Shown here: piece by piece, positions 55,259 to 64,000 of the stretch | How the letters are laid out: every line of letters begins with the position of its first letter | How positions within the stretch are numbered: the stretch's first letter is position 1 | NCBI GenBank assembly: GCA_019217005.1 | Contig: JAHBNG010000022.1 | Coordinates: 62,001 to 126,000, forward strand | Reading direction: 5' to 3' | DNA length: 64,000 nucleotides | Source of the DNA: Chloroflexi bacterium TSY | GTDB taxonomy: Bacteria > Chloroflexota > Anaerolineae > Caldilineales > Caldilineaceae | Notes under the pieces: generated by a model | Databases searched by the model: none | Told to the model about the DNA's origin: nothing | The model's input: the letters and a program-made list of their open reading frames with translations, nothing else | Program-made: the position numbers and the translations under genes

Positions 55259-56278
55259 CTATTGTCGAATCGCGCCGAATGTCACGCCGCGTAAGAGGTG
55301 TTGCCGCAAGGCAAACGTCACAATCACAACGGGAATGAGAAACCCCAGCGACCCAGCAGCAATCGATGACCATTCCAGCCCACCACGACCCAAGATTGTC
55401 GGGATCGTCGGTGGGGCTGTACGTGCGACTTCGGTCGTTAGCATTAAGGCAAATGCATATTCGTTCCAGGCAAAGATTAGGGCAAAGACGGTGGTTGCTG
55501 CGATTCCCGTAACGGCCTGAGGCAGCACAACTTTGCGAAAAGCCTGCAAGCGGGTATATCCATCTACCATTGCGGCTTCTTCATATTCTCGTGGAATCTC
55601 ATCGATAAAGCCCTTGAGTAGCCAGACGGTCAGAGAAAGGTTAAAAACTGTGTAGAGCAGAATCAATCCCAAATGGGTATCGTGCAGGTTCAGCTGTCGA
55701 TACATGAGAAAGATGGGGATTGTGACAACAACGGGGGGTAACATGCGCGTACTGAGAATGAAAAAGAGCCAGTCGCTTTCCCCTGGCACCCGAAACCGAC
55801 TAAAAGAATACGCCGCCAACAAACCAAGCACCACCGCTATGATTGTCGACAAGCCAGCAATAATGATGGAATTCCGCAATCGAGAGACATAATTGCTGGT
55901 CCCTGTAATTTTCTGGCCATTTTCCAGGGCAATCTTGTCATACCACTGCAGATCCGTACGTTCCTTTTCACGCTCCAGACGCAAGTTGTTGAGTACAGAG
56001 CGATCGGTTAGTAGATTGACGAAACCTTCCAGCGTTGGCTCAAAAACGACCTTGGGCGGAACAGCAATGGCATCTGCACGCGATTTGAAGGCCGTTGTTC
56101 CCATCCAGAAAACCGGGATCAAGCCGATGAGTGCCACCAGAATCGACACAGCAATGCGAACATTGCGCATCAGTCGGGCGCGGCTTCCCACCTGATCGAC
56201 GCGGGCGGAATAGTCGACCGGTTGGCTAGGTGCGTTTGGATGTTGTACTGATGTGATGGTTTGAGACTCGACCGCCAT
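55259..56278 (-). CDS. Sugar ABC transporter permease (MalG type)
   Basis: 339 residues, six predicted helices beginning IAVSILVALIGLIPVFW. The ATPase-contact EAA loop is EEAAMVDGYTRLQAFRKVVLPQA. Between helices 1 and 2 there is a longer than usual periplasmic insert (NLRLEREKERTDLQWYDKIA). A polar N-terminal tail of ~38 residues precedes helix 1. It lies 4 bp after the partner permease gene, so the two are coupled. Confidence 0.9.
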   Translation of the reverse strand: MAVESQTITSVQHPNAPSQPVDYSARVDQVGSRARLMRNVRIAVSILVALIGLIPVFWMGTTAFKSRADAIAVPPKVVFEPTLEGFVNLLTDRSVLNNLRLEREKERTDLQWYDKIALENGQKITGTSNYVSRLRNSIIIAGLSTIIAVVLGLLAAYSFSRFRVPGESDWLFFILSTRMLPPVVVTIPIFLMYRQLNLHDTHLGLILLYTVFNLSLTVWLLKGFIDEIPREYEEAAMVDGYTRLQAFRKVVLPQAVTGIAATTVFALIFAWNEYAFALMLTTEVARTAPPTIPTILGRGGLEWSSIAAGSLGFLIPVVIVTFALRQHLLRGVTFGAIRQ

Positions 56279-56282
56279 CGGG

Positions 56283-57194
56283 CTACCCTTCTCGGATCTT
56301 GTTCAGGTTGCGGATGTAGACATTGCTGATGGCAATAATCACAATCAAAATGATGTAGGCTAATGCGCTGGCACTCCCCGTACGCCACTGTCCTTGGAAG
56401 GCCATCCGATAGAGATTGACGGCGACGAGCTCTGTGGCATCGCCTGGCCCACCACCTGTCATTCCCATCACGAGATCAAAACTTTTGAATGCTTCAATCG
56501 TGCGAAAGAGAATCGCAATCAGCAACAGGGGCATGACCTGAGGCAGCGTAATGCGGCGAAATTGAAACCAAGCGCTGGCACGGTCAATGGCCGCTGCTTC
56601 GTACAAATAGCCAGGAATGGCGTTGAGCCCAGAGAGACAGAGCAACATCACAAAGGGACTCCACATCCAGACATCGGTGATGACCACTGCCCACAAAGCC
56701 AGCGAACTGTCGGCCAGCCAATCCGGTGCACTGCTTGGATCTGTGTACCCAAGCATGTAGTTGATGATGCCAAAGCTGGGATTGTAGAGCAATTTCCAAA
56801 AGAGACCCACGACGACGGGCGAAAGCATCATCGGGATCAAGATGAGCGTCGTTATAATCCCGCCACCGCGCCACTTTTCGCGCAGCAACATCGCCAATGC
56901 AAAACCAATCAGAGTTTGCAGACCAACGGATAGAAATGCAAAGCGCCCAGTCGTTGCAAAATATTGCCACATCTGCTCATCATTCAGCAGCTTTCCATAG
57001 TTGGCAAAGCCAACCCATATGGGTGTCCCACGCTCAATGGCCGAAAAATCTGTAAAACTGAGGTAGAGACTATAAAAAAGCGGAAAGATGTTGAAGAGAA
57101 TCAACAAGATCAGCGTCGGTGCAATAAAGAGCCATTGAATCGCTCGCTCGCTCACCTGTCGCTGTTGCGGGTTTGATACTGCTACACTGTTCAT
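56283..57194 (-). CDS. Sugar ABC transporter permease (MalF/UgpA type)
   Basis: From the ATG at 57192-57194, 303 residues (MNSVAVSNPQQRQ). Helix 1 is LFIAPTLILLILFNIFPLF, and the EAA loop is LYEAAAIDRASAWFQFRRITLPQV. No strong ribosome site marks any of the three nearby ATGs (57194, 57203, 57218), so the start is uncertain by up to eight residues. It forms the membrane pore with the MalG-type permease. Confidence 0.88.
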   Translation of the reverse strand: MNSVAVSNPQQRQVSERAIQWLFIAPTLILLILFNIFPLFYSLYLSFTDFSAIERGTPIWVGFANYGKLLNDEQMWQYFATTGRFAFLSVGLQTLIGFALAMLLREKWRGGGIITTLILIPMMLSPVVVGLFWKLLYNPSFGIINYMLGYTDPSSAPDWLADSSLALWAVVITDVWMWSPFVMLLCLSGLNAIPGYLYEAAAIDRASAWFQFRRITLPQVMPLLLIAILFRTIEAFKSFDLVMGMTGGGPGDATELVAVNLYRMAFQGQWRTGSASALAYIILIVIIAISNVYIRNLNKIREG

Positions 57195-57238
57195 GGGAAA
57201 CATATTGAGTAGAAACATACGTCGTAAGACATAGCTTT

Positions 57239-57292
57239 GTGGATGGTGGATAGTCATATACCAGCAACCATCCACCATCAACTATCCACTAT
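57239..57292. repeat. Intergenic GGTGGATAGT hairpin repeat
   Basis: GGATGGTGGATAGTC faces CCATCCACCATCAACTATCC. The same motif lies at 20736-20860, in both cases at the border between binding-protein and permease genes. Confidence 0.65.
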
Positions 57293-58681
57293 CTACTCAC
57301 TAATCACGCCATTCTCGACAAGAATCGCGTGATGCTCTTCGGCCATTTTATTCATCGCTTCTTCCGCCGTTCCTTCGCCACCAACGACGTAACCGCTCAG
57401 CTCACGCTGTGTGACCTCGAGAAGCTGGCCAAATTGTGGAATATTCCAGTAGTCCATCACGATATTCATCGTTTCGGCAAATGCCGCATTATAAGGTGCT
57501 ACTTGCAAGAATTCTTCGGAAGCTAACACATTTTTGTTGCACGTATATCCACCCAAAAGAGCCCATTCCCGCTGCGTCTCTTCCTTGGCAAACCAGCGAA
57601 TGAAGTCCTTTGCCGCTTCCTGTCGTTCGGGGCTGGCATAGGAGACAATGCTGATTCCTTGACCACCCAATGCGGCGCGACGAAGCCCGGTGGGTCCAGC
57701 CGGATTGGCGAAGTAGCCCGTGTTCTCGGCATGAGGATTAATGGACGGGCTCGCCAAGGCCGGGAAGAAAGCAAAGTAGTTCATAATCATCGCAGCTTGA
57801 CCGTTGATGAGAGCATCATTCGTCTCTTGGAAAAATGCATTTCCCAAGCCAGGCGGACTGCAGCAATCATAAAGCTCTCGGTAGAACTCTAACGCCGCAA
57901 TGGCCTCGGGCGAATTTACGATGCCCAGCACTTCATTGTTTTCGTTCTGCCACTTGGCACCAAAACTAAACATCACATTTGCGTAGCCCATTGTAATGGC
58001 ATCGTAATCTTTCTGCGTATAAATAGCAGCACCATACAAACCATCATCTGGGCGCGTAAAGAACTTGGCGATGTCGAGCAATTGGGCCCATGTTTCGGGC
58101 ACACCAAGAGCATAGCCGTATTCGGCCTCGAACGCCGCCATTTCGTCTGGGTCTTCAAATAGATCCATCCGATAGGCCCAACCATCGGCGTCACCCTCTG
58201 TTGGGAATGCCCAATATTTCCCAGAACCAGTGGGATATTCACCATAGTAAGTGAGCGTCGCCTCCGTCACTGTATCGGCAATTCCTTCGCCAACGAGGAA
58301 GTCTGTCAATTCAATATAGTGACCCTGTTCTGCGCCTTGACCAAGCCACTGACTATCACCAACAATCATCTCAAAGCTACTGCCAGCCGCGGCAAACTCG
58401 GTGAACGCCCGATCATAAAAGCTACCCCATGGCTCCTGGATCACGTTGACCGTGATGCCAGTCTCTTGCTCGTAGAGATTGCCGATCTCTTGTAGATAAT
58501 CCGCTGGATCCCATTGTGCCCAGAGAATATTCAACTCCGTCACACCTTCACTTGCTGCCGCGGCCTCCCCGGCGTCGCTATCAGAACTTCCAGAATCTGA
58601 AGCGGGCGCAGGAGCACCAGCACATGCGGCCAACATCAGGGCAAACACAAGCAACAATGGTAAAAACTGCTTTGTCTTCAT
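57293..58681 (-). CDS. Sugar ABC transporter binding lipoprotein (SBP_bac_1)
   Basis: The ATG at 58679-58681 follows AAAGGAG, giving 462 residues. The signal peptide ends in lipobox LMLAAC, then an Ala/Ser/Asp linker. ELNILWAQWDPADYLQEI, YEQETGITVNVIQEPWGSF and AAMIMNYFAFFPAL are typical family-1 features. It delivers an oligosaccharide or polyol-like solute to the two permeases downstream. First gene of the operon, preceded by repeat C, and apparently intact throughout. Confidence 0.9.
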   Translation of the reverse strand: MKTKQFLPLLLVFALMLAACAGAPAPASDSGSSDSDAGEAAAASEGVTELNILWAQWDPADYLQEIGNLYEQETGITVNVIQEPWGSFYDRAFTEFAAAGSSFEMIVGDSQWLGQGAEQGHYIELTDFLVGEGIADTVTEATLTYYGEYPTGSGKYWAFPTEGDADGWAYRMDLFEDPDEMAAFEAEYGYALGVPETWAQLLDIAKFFTRPDDGLYGAAIYTQKDYDAITMGYANVMFSFGAKWQNENNEVLGIVNSPEAIAALEFYRELYDCCSPPGLGNAFFQETNDALINGQAAMIMNYFAFFPALASPSINPHAENTGYFANPAGPTGLRRAALGGQGISIVSYASPERQEAAKDFIRWFAKEETQREWALLGGYTCNKNVLASEEFLQVAPYNAAFAETMNIVMDYWNIPQFGQLLEVTQRELSGYVVGGEGTAEEAMNKMAEEHHAILVENGVISE

Positions 58682-58717
58682 ATATTTGTCTCCTTTGAAT
58701 ATCTCTTTTGCAATTGA

Positions 58718-58797
58718 GTGTGTCGCACAAAGTGTGTAAACGGAGCAGACTCTCTGGCTAAGTGATCTCCCTTTATGCACTTTGGGACACACTACCT
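58718..58797. repeat. Palindromic repeat, family C copy 2
   Basis: GTGTGTCGCACAAAGTGTG at the left, GCACTTTGGGACACACTAC at the right. Read on the minus strand it has the same orientation toward its gene (58681) as copy 1 has to 9667. Confidence 0.78.
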
Positions 58798-58897
58798 TGA
58801 AACTTGGCTAGAATATTGAATTAGGTCCTTAACGGATCAACATCGACAATTTTTTGTCGAGATGAGCAAGAATGTTGAGCGCCGCCGCAAGGCCCTC

Positions 58898-59081
58898 GTT
58901 TGGGCCGACGGCCTGCACAATTGTACTATTTTATGACTTCGACATCTGCTCTGTTCGGTTACATCGCGACCACACTTGGGCCCGTAGCTCTCCTGAAACA
59001 GCCCGTGCAGGCGGTCGCGATGTAGTCGATTTCCAGAGGTATCGATGTAATAGAACAATACACCATTGCAGGCCCAAACAA
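58898..59081. repeat. 184-bp imperfect palindrome
   Basis: The outer arms are GTTTGGGCC plus GCCTGCA and TGCAGGCCCAAAC. Inner arms include ATTGTACTATT / ATAGAACAAT and GTTACATCGCGACC / GGTCGCGATGTAGT, around a ~40-base centre. The gaps and mismatches suggest an old MITE-like inverted-repeat element. No ORF. Confidence 0.65.
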
Positions 59082-59343
59082 CTAGAAAATTATGGACGCA
59101 AACTGCCTATGTCAGATAGGATCACAGGTCAAGTTAATTGCTCTTACGACGATCCGTAAGTTGATCAATTTGGTGAGCGGGGGTACTCTTAGAGTTTATA
59201 GTATAGCTTGGCTGCTGTCAAAAAAGGGCGGGATTTCAACTTGGAAACGCCCATGGAAGATCCGGTAATAGATCGGATGATCTCTCTATGTTTGCCGGAC
59301 CAATTGATCAATGTTATACTCTAAAAACCACCCTCAAAATTTT

Positions 59344-59425
59344 GGGTGTGTACCACAAAGTGTATAAGGGGAGCAGTTGCTCTGACAGAGCAGTCTCCAT
59401 TTACCCATTTTGGGACACACTATCC
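59344..59425. repeat. Palindromic repeat, family C copy 3
   Basis: GTGTGTACCACAAAGTGTAT ... GGGACACACTA, with an inner GCTCTGACAGAGC hairpin top. It lies about 280 bp before the binding-protein gene. Confidence 0.78.
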
Positions 59426-59572
59426 AAATTCGGTCGTGGCTGTGGGTTATTACTTACCGGACAGCCACTATCCCAATATCTACACCGATGTGTTGTTCGT
59501 GTTGCCAAGTATTAGATTCTACACTACCATAAATGAGAATGAATTTGACGAATCTTAAACTGCGGTTGTGGT

Positions 59573-59623
59573 GAAAACATGGTTTTTCTACTGCGATACA
59601 AGGCTAAGTAAAACCATGTTTTC
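59573..59623. promoter_or_regulatory. Hairpin in the leader of the Liv operon
   Basis: GAAAACATGGTTTT (59573-59586) pairs perfectly with AAAACCATGTTTTC (59610-59623) across a 23-base loop, 80 bp before the first gene. It could be an operator for a dimeric regulator or a transcript leader structure. There is no proof of function. Confidence 0.45.
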
Positions 59624-59702
59624 GTACAGAGCTTAGGTATAGAGGTTTAGAATCATTTTCATCCTAGCGAACCCATCTATTTCTAAGGAGAAACAAACGA
59701 AC

Positions 59703-61095
59703 ATGTTCAAAACAAAATCATCCTATTGGCTGATCGGTCTCTTGTTGACGTTGGCTCTTGTGTTGGCTGCTTGTGGCGGACAACAAGAAGGTTGTTGGTG
59801 AAGCAACCGAAGCTGAACCGGCCACAGAACCAACCGAAGCACCAGCTGAAGAAGCAGAAGACGAAAGCGATGCTGAAGAAGCGGCCGACGAGGAAGAAGG
59901 TGATGCGGAAGAGAGTAGTGATGCCGCGGAAGGCGATGTTATCAAGATCGGTGCACTTGCACCGCTTTCTGCGCCAGGCACAGTCGTTGGCGGTGAAGCC
60001 ATGCGCGATGCGATGATGATTGCAGAGGGCGACATCAATGCCCGTGGCGGCATCCTAGGACGGATGGTTGAAGTGATCATCGAGGACTCAGAAGGGTTGC
60101 CAGAACGCGGTACTGCTGTGATGGAGAAGCTCATCAACCAGGATGGCGTTGTCGCGGTTGGTGGTGGCTATCATAGTTCGGTTGGCGTTGCCTCAAAAGA
60201 GGTTGCGGCCGACAACAATGTTCCTGTCGTTTTTGCCGAAACCTGGAATGACACAATTACGAGCAGCATGTTGGATCAAATTTTCCGCATTGCGCCGCTC
60301 AGTTCGGAAGTTGCCAAGGTGGATGTTGAATTCATCAAGACACTGCCGAACATTGAAAAAGTTGTGATTCTGACTGAAAACACCGACTATGGCATCCCCG
60401 CTGCTGACTCCAACCAGGCCGGTTTGGCCGAAGCCGATATTGAAGCCGTAATCTTTAGCGTCGACATCGGTACCCAGGATTACTCGGGCATCATCGAGCG
60501 CATTAAGGCAGAGGAACCCGATCTGATTCAAGTTCTGGCCACGGGTGAAGCTTCCTTTAACTTCACACAACAAGCTGCCGAAGCTGGCATCGGTCCTGGC
60601 GATGTTCCTACAATCTGTAATCAGGTGGCGTTGGAAAGCAATTCATTCTGGACTAATGTCCCGGACGGTAATTTCTGCTTCGTCCGCCGCATCGGTCTGC
60701 CAGTTAATCTATACAACGACAATGCCAAGGCATTCCTCGAACAGTATAGTGAAATGACCGGCAAAACCTCTGCCGAATCCTATGCGCTGGAAGCCTACGA
60801 TTCGATCATGATTCTGGCCCAGGCAATTGAAGAAGCAGGCAGCACCGACGCCGACGCCATCATCTCTGCTTTGGAAGGCATCGAGCACGCAGGAACCCTT
60901 GGGGATATCTATTTCCCCTATGGTCGGAACAATGCACCAGCCGATAACGATGTTGAAGATAAGTTCTGGCACCAATGGCCCGACCCTGCGATCACGATGG
61001 TTCAGTATCAGGAAGAGGGTCAAGATTCGACTGAGTCTCCCATTGTTTACCCAGAAACATATCAGACAGGTGAGTCAATTCTTGTTGGGCAGTAG
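59703..61095 (+). pseudogene. Branched-chain amino-acid-type ABC binding lipoprotein, one frameshift
   Basis: The ATG at 59703 begins MFKTKSSYWLIGLLLTLALV with lipobox LVLAAC, then GGQQ. The frame breaks near 59785, and the remainder continues in another frame: an acidic Glu/Ala linker, then IKIGALAPLSAPGTVVGGEA, MMIAEGDINARGGILGRMVE, VVAVGGGYHSSVGVA, DYSGIIERIKAEEPDLI and SYALEAYDSIMILAQAI, the periplasmic-binding type-1 fold. About 463 residues if repaired. It would capture amino acids, amides or urea-like solutes for LivH/LivM/LivG. The break is between signal peptide and mature domain, so as written the mature protein would not be exported. A single sequencing indel is a real possibility. 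Confidence 0.85.
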
Positions 61096-61107
61096 GGGAA
61101 CGTGATG

Positions 61108-61240
61108 CGTATTGCGTGGTGCGTGAACTGAATTATGAGACTATTCTGAGCTGTTCACGCACTACGTATCACACACGTTCTCACAGCACAACCGCTTTCT
61201 CAACTGGTACCACGCAGGACGCACTACGCTTGACAAGCAA
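61108..61240. repeat. Palindromic repeat, family B copy 2
   Basis: ATTGCGTGGTGCGTGAAC, then CTGTTCACGCACTACG and TGGTACCACGCAGGACGCAC. It shares the GCGTGGTGCGTGAAC and GGTACCACGCA ends with 1735-1876. It fills the gap between the binding-protein gene and livH. Confidence 0.65.
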
Positions 61241-61295
61241 GCTCTCTACTATCCGGAATAGCCACAAAGTCAACAAACAGAAGGTATTCTAATTT

Positions 61296-62528
61296 ATGCT
61301 CTGGACAGCGATTATTTGGTTTATCGTCTGGGGAATCATCGGCGGTATTGTCACGCCACGCATCTATGCTCGTAAGGATTTGGATGTCTCTCAAGCCAGC
61401 TTGACGGGCGCCGCGATTGGAGCAGCAACAGGACCATTTGGCTTGGTGCCGCTCTGGATCATTACCCCCCATCTGAGCGCACGCTGGGCCGGTGTTGCAG
61501 GGCTAATGGTCGTGGGCATTTTCTCTTACGCCTTTGCTCAAACCTTTCCCGATAACTTATGCGTAACCAACAGCGGTTTTGTGGCTTCCCAGCTAACAAA
61601 CGGCATTGTCATCGGCATCATTTACGGCCTCATGGCATTGGGGCTCACACTCATCTACTCGATTTTGGGCGTGGTCAGTTTTGCGCACGGCGAGTTTTAC
61701 ATGATCGGCGGGATGGTCGTCTACTATATGAGTGTTTCAATTCTCTTCGAAAATGCCAACCCACTGGTCTGGTTATTGGGAGCCGCCTTGATCACTTTCC
61801 TCATCGGTGCAATTTTTGAACTGATTTTTTTGCGCGTCATGGGGAGTGGACAGATCGAGCGACCAAGAGAATATGCGATTCTGGTGACATTCGGCCTCTC
61901 TTTCTTTCTGCAATACGCAGTACAGGCATTGCTCGGTGCCAACCCGGTCAAAACCAGACGCTTTTTTGATCTGCCTGAATTGGCGATTCCCAGTGTTGAA
62001 AATCCTACGCTGCTCAAATCGACAAGGGCAACACTCTCCCTTTTTGATGCTGTGTCGATTCCCAACCCTCGCTTCACCGCCGCCGTAATTTCGATTGTGT
62101 TACTCCTGGTGTTGATGTGGTTTCTCTATCGAACCTGGATCGGCAAAGGGTTGCGGGCAGTGAGTCAAGATCGACAGGCTTCATCCGTGGCAGGCATTAA
62201 TCCCGATTCAATGAACACGCTCGCTTTTGGAATGGGAGCCATGTTAGCCGGCCTTTCGGGTGCGACATTGGTGCAGATCTTTGCTTGGTTGCCCCAAGTG
62301 GGCATTCCGGCCGCGGCACGCTCCTTTGTGATTATCGTGTTGGGTGGAATGGGGTCGCTTCCTGGCGCTTTTCTTGGCGGGCTGACAGTAGGGTTGGTTG
62401 AAGCGGCAGGCGTTGGCTGCATTCCCGATCCCATGCGCGCTGCATCATATATCCCGGCTTATGGCATGATTATCTTGACCTTAACACTGCTTCTCAAGCC
62501 AACTGGATTCTTTGGGAGAGAACTATGA
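61296..62528 (+). CDS. livH: Branched-chain amino-acid-type ABC permease LivH with N-terminal extension
   Basis: 410 residues. From about residue 100 it is a regular LivH: NGIVIGIIYGLMALGLTLIY, GVVSFAHGEFYMIGG, ILVTFGLSFFLQYAV, RAVSQDRQASSVAGINPD and IIVLGGMGSLPGAFLGG. Usual LivH proteins are ~300 residues. The extra ~95 N-terminal residues form about three more helices (IIWFIVWGIIGGIVTPRIYA; GPFGLVPLWII; AGVAGLMVVGIFSYAF) with GAAIGAATGPFGLVP. No internal start with a ribosome site shortens it. It overlaps livM by ATGA. Confidence 0.88.
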   Translation: MLWTAIIWFIVWGIIGGIVTPRIYARKDLDVSQASLTGAAIGAATGPFGLVPLWIITPHLSARWAGVAGLMVVGIFSYAFAQTFPDNLCVTNSGFVASQLTNGIVIGIIYGLMALGLTLIYSILGVVSFAHGEFYMIGGMVVYYMSVSILFENANPLVWLLGAALITFLIGAIFELIFLRVMGSGQIERPREYAILVTFGLSFFLQYAVQALLGANPVKTRRFFDLPELAIPSVENPTLLKSTRATLSLFDAVSIPNPRFTAAVISIVLLLVLMWFLYRTWIGKGLRAVSQDRQASSVAGINPDSMNTLAFGMGAMLAGLSGATLVQIFAWLPQVGIPAAARSFVIIVLGGMGSLPGAFLGGLTVGLVEAAGVGCIPDPMRAASYIPAYGMIILTLTLLLKPTGFFGREL

Positions 62529-63724
62529 ATCGATCCCTCATTAATTGGACGTTGGGCGTTCTAGGCGTCGTTTTACTGCTTGTCGCACCAGTCTGGCTTA
62601 ACAACTCTCCCTATTTGATGCATATTTCCATCACCGCTTTTTTCTACGCAATTTTGGCATCAAGTTGGTCATTACTAGCCGGTTACGCTGGTCAATTCTC
62701 ATTTGGTCATATGGCCTTTATGGCGATTGGCGCATATACGGCGGCTTTGTTTGGATACTATATCAGATTCACGACGGCACCCACCAATGAATGCACCGAA
62801 TTTGCGCTCGGTGGTCTCTGGTTGGTCATACTCAATCCAATCGGTGTATCAAGCATTGGGGGAAGTTGCCTGGAAGTCGCCAAACAATCGATGCCGGCAG
62901 GGACAGTCATTATTCAACCACCTTTGTGGGCAGGTTTGGTCTTAGGGATCCTTATGGGTGGTCTGTTTGGATTGTTGATAGGTGCGCTGGTCTTACGATT
63001 ACGCAGCACTTATCTAGCCCTCTTTACCATTGGCTTTTCCGAGATTCTGCGGGCCGCTATTAGTGCCGAACTGGATATTACGCAAGGGCAGAGTGGCTTT
63101 GAAATGGATCCCCTTTTTCCAAACGGTCTCAATCTGTTTGGCCTCGCTTTCGGTCCATCCGATAAGATTCCGCCCTACTATGTCATGCTCTTGCTCTTCT
63201 TGATCTGCATGGGAATCATGGCTTGGCTCACGTCGTCCCGTTTTGGCCTCTTTATTCGGGCTATTCGGGAGGATCAAGAGGCTGCCGCTGCATTGGGCGT
63301 TCATGTGGTTCGTTATAAGGTGTTGGTTTTTATCATTACGGCTATGATGGCTGCGGCTGCAGGTGTTCTGCAAGGGCACTACATTGGGATTATCACGCCG
63401 AATATCTTGATCATTTTGCAGATGAGTCTCGTGATTGCAATGGCGGTGATCGGTGGACTGGAAAGCATTGTGGCGGCAGCAATTGGTGCTCTGATCATTC
63501 AAACCTTGCTTGAACTATTGCGCAACAGCTTTGATATTGGCCCCTTTGAAGTCGACATGACCACGTGGCGGCTTGTCTGGTTTGGTGCGGTTTTGATGTT
63601 GACCCTTCGCTTTCAGCGCAATGGCCTCATCTACCCGATTATCAATTGGATTAGCCGTGGTCAAGTTGCGGAAGAGACTGTCGCCAAGCGCCAAGCTACT
63701 GTCGTTGAAGAGGGAGCCACATAA
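62525..63724 (+). CDS. livM: Branched-chain amino-acid-type ABC permease LivM
   Basis: 399 residues, start overlapping the livH stop (ATGA). Conserved LivM stretches are AILASSWSLLAGYAGQFSFGHMAFMAIGAY (positions ~40-70), RLRSTYLALFTIGFSEI, FIRAIREDQEAAAALGV (the ATPase-contact loop) and IGGLESIVAAAIGALII. An extra periplasmic loop with two Cys (NECTEF, GSCLEV) around residue 95-120 could form a disulfide. It pairs with LivH in the membrane. Confidence 0.9.
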   Translation: MNRSLINWTLGVLGVVLLLVAPVWLNNSPYLMHISITAFFYAILASSWSLLAGYAGQFSFGHMAFMAIGAYTAALFGYYIRFTTAPTNECTEFALGGLWLVILNPIGVSSIGGSCLEVAKQSMPAGTVIIQPPLWAGLVLGILMGGLFGLLIGALVLRLRSTYLALFTIGFSEILRAAISAELDITQGQSGFEMDPLFPNGLNLFGLAFGPSDKIPPYYVMLLLFLICMGIMAWLTSSRFGLFIRAIREDQEAAAALGVHVVRYKVLVFIITAMMAAAAGVLQGHYIGIITPNILIILQMSLVIAMAVIGGLESIVAAAIGALIIQTLLELLRNSFDIGPFEVDMTTWRLVWFGAVLMLTLRFQRNGLIYPIINWISRGQVAEETVAKRQATVVEEGAT

Positions 63725-63727
63725 GCT

Positions 63728-64000
63728 ATGTTCAAACTTGAAGTTAGAAATGTCGATAAAAATTTTGGCGGTCTTCAGGTCCTCAAAGATGTGTCATTCG
63801 AAGTCGAAGGTCCAGAGCTGATTGGGCTGATTGGTCCCAATGGTGCAGGCAAAACGACCCTCACGAATATACTTGACGGGGCCTTGAAGCCCAGCAGGGG
63901 CACTGTCTACCTCAACGGCAAACGAATCGACCCGTTGCCTCCTTATATGGTGGCACGGGCCGGTTTGGGGCGTACCTTTCAAGTGACTCGCGCTTTCCGC
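63728..64000 (+). CDS. livG: ABC transporter ATP-binding protein LivG, 3' end beyond window
   Basis: The ATG at 63728, 4 bp after the livM stop, has 91 codons in view. Walker A is GPNGAGKTT (36-44), and VARAGLGRTFQVTRAF is the Q-loop region characteristic of LivG/BCAA ATPases (GxxRTFQ). It drives the LivH/LivM pair. LivF and the signature motif lie outside. Confidence 0.9.
   Translation, partial: MFKLEVRNVDKNFGGLQVLKDVSFEVEGPELIGLIGPNGAGKTTLTNILDGALKPSRGTVYLNGKRIDPLPPYMVARAGLGRTFQVTRAFR

Larger units (their letters stand above)
59082..59702. other. Gene-free stretch upstream of the Liv operon
   Basis: It contains repeat C copy 3 (59344-59425) and a hairpin at 59573-59623, but no supported gene. 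The operon promoter probably lies between 59430 and 59690. Confidence 0.5.

Noticed and set aside
59726..60016. Lys/Arg-rich 96-codon open frame at the start of the Liv binding protein
   Set aside because: It is the alternative frame of the Glu/Ala-rich linker region of the binding protein.

Overview
The window is about 50% GC and carries dense single-strand operons for solute uptake and small-molecule catabolism, interrupted by an extreme load of insertion sequences. No rRNA, tRNA or CRISPR was seen. The mix of genes (DUF4058 protein, GcvT-fused dimethylglycine dehydrogenase, Ala-Cys lipobox binding proteins with long Ser/Asp/Glu linkers, DUF433/DUF5615 pair, TumE toxin) fits a Chloroflexota bacterium of the Anaerolineae/Caldilineae type. 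That placement is an inference from gene content, not from a marker gene. Many metabolic genes carry frameshifts or stops (acyl-CoA ligase, choline-sulfatase, dhaK, dhaL, a DppB permease, a Liv binding protein). This looks like genome erosion with IS expansion, although sequencing indels cannot be excluded for some.

Layout. 1-12,130: a 2-hydroxyacid dehydrogenase and a divergent RraA-like aldolase, repeat clusters, then a + strand block of acyl-CoA ligase (broken), ketopantoate reductase, choline-sulfatase (broken), an AAA+/PD-(D/E)XK ATPase and a dimethylglycine/sarcosine dehydrogenase. Choline-sulfatase and the dehydrogenase lie on one route (choline-O-sulfate to choline, betaine, dimethylglycine, sarcosine). 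12,256-17,300: a hybrid histidine kinase split by an IS630 element, next to a chimeric IS. 17,378-19,745: a compact element made of a 677-residue protein with two complete tyrosine recombinase catalytic domains between perfect 27-bp inverted repeats. Related small elements lie at 2.2-2.4 kb and 17.4 kb. 19,800-25,200: a decaying oligopeptide ABC permease, its binding protein, a TumE/TumA toxin-antitoxin pair and a 5'-truncated PTS enzyme I.

25,300-33,500 is a stack of nested IS elements (IS5; IS630 containing IS3; a zinc-ribbon IS sitting in both IS5 and IS3) with 155-bp MITEs. 33,511-35,892 is a DUF262-HNH-HEPN-like (GmrSD-type) gene broken by a MITE. 36,811-40,340 holds dhaK/dhaL, a DUF4058 gene and a sugar isomerase-like TIM barrel. 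40,598-47,589 is a four-gene operon that I do not recognise as a described system: a winged-helix-like protein, an ExeA-like ATPase, a small acidic protein and a PIN nuclease. Removing one MITE and one doubly nested IS restores every reading frame exactly. 47,700-52,119 is another three-layer IS stack.

52,143-58,681 is a complete sugar-type ABC importer on the minus strand (binding protein, two permeases, two ATPases), with remnants of a DUF433/DUF5615 pair between the ATPase genes. 59,703-64,000 is a branched-chain amino-acid-type importer on the plus strand (binding protein, LivH, LivM, start of LivG). Several families of 75-150 bp palindromic intergenic repeats lie at gene borders throughout.

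For each insertion, target duplications and restored reading frames were checked by reading the sequence. IS family names come from recognising the protein, not from a database search.
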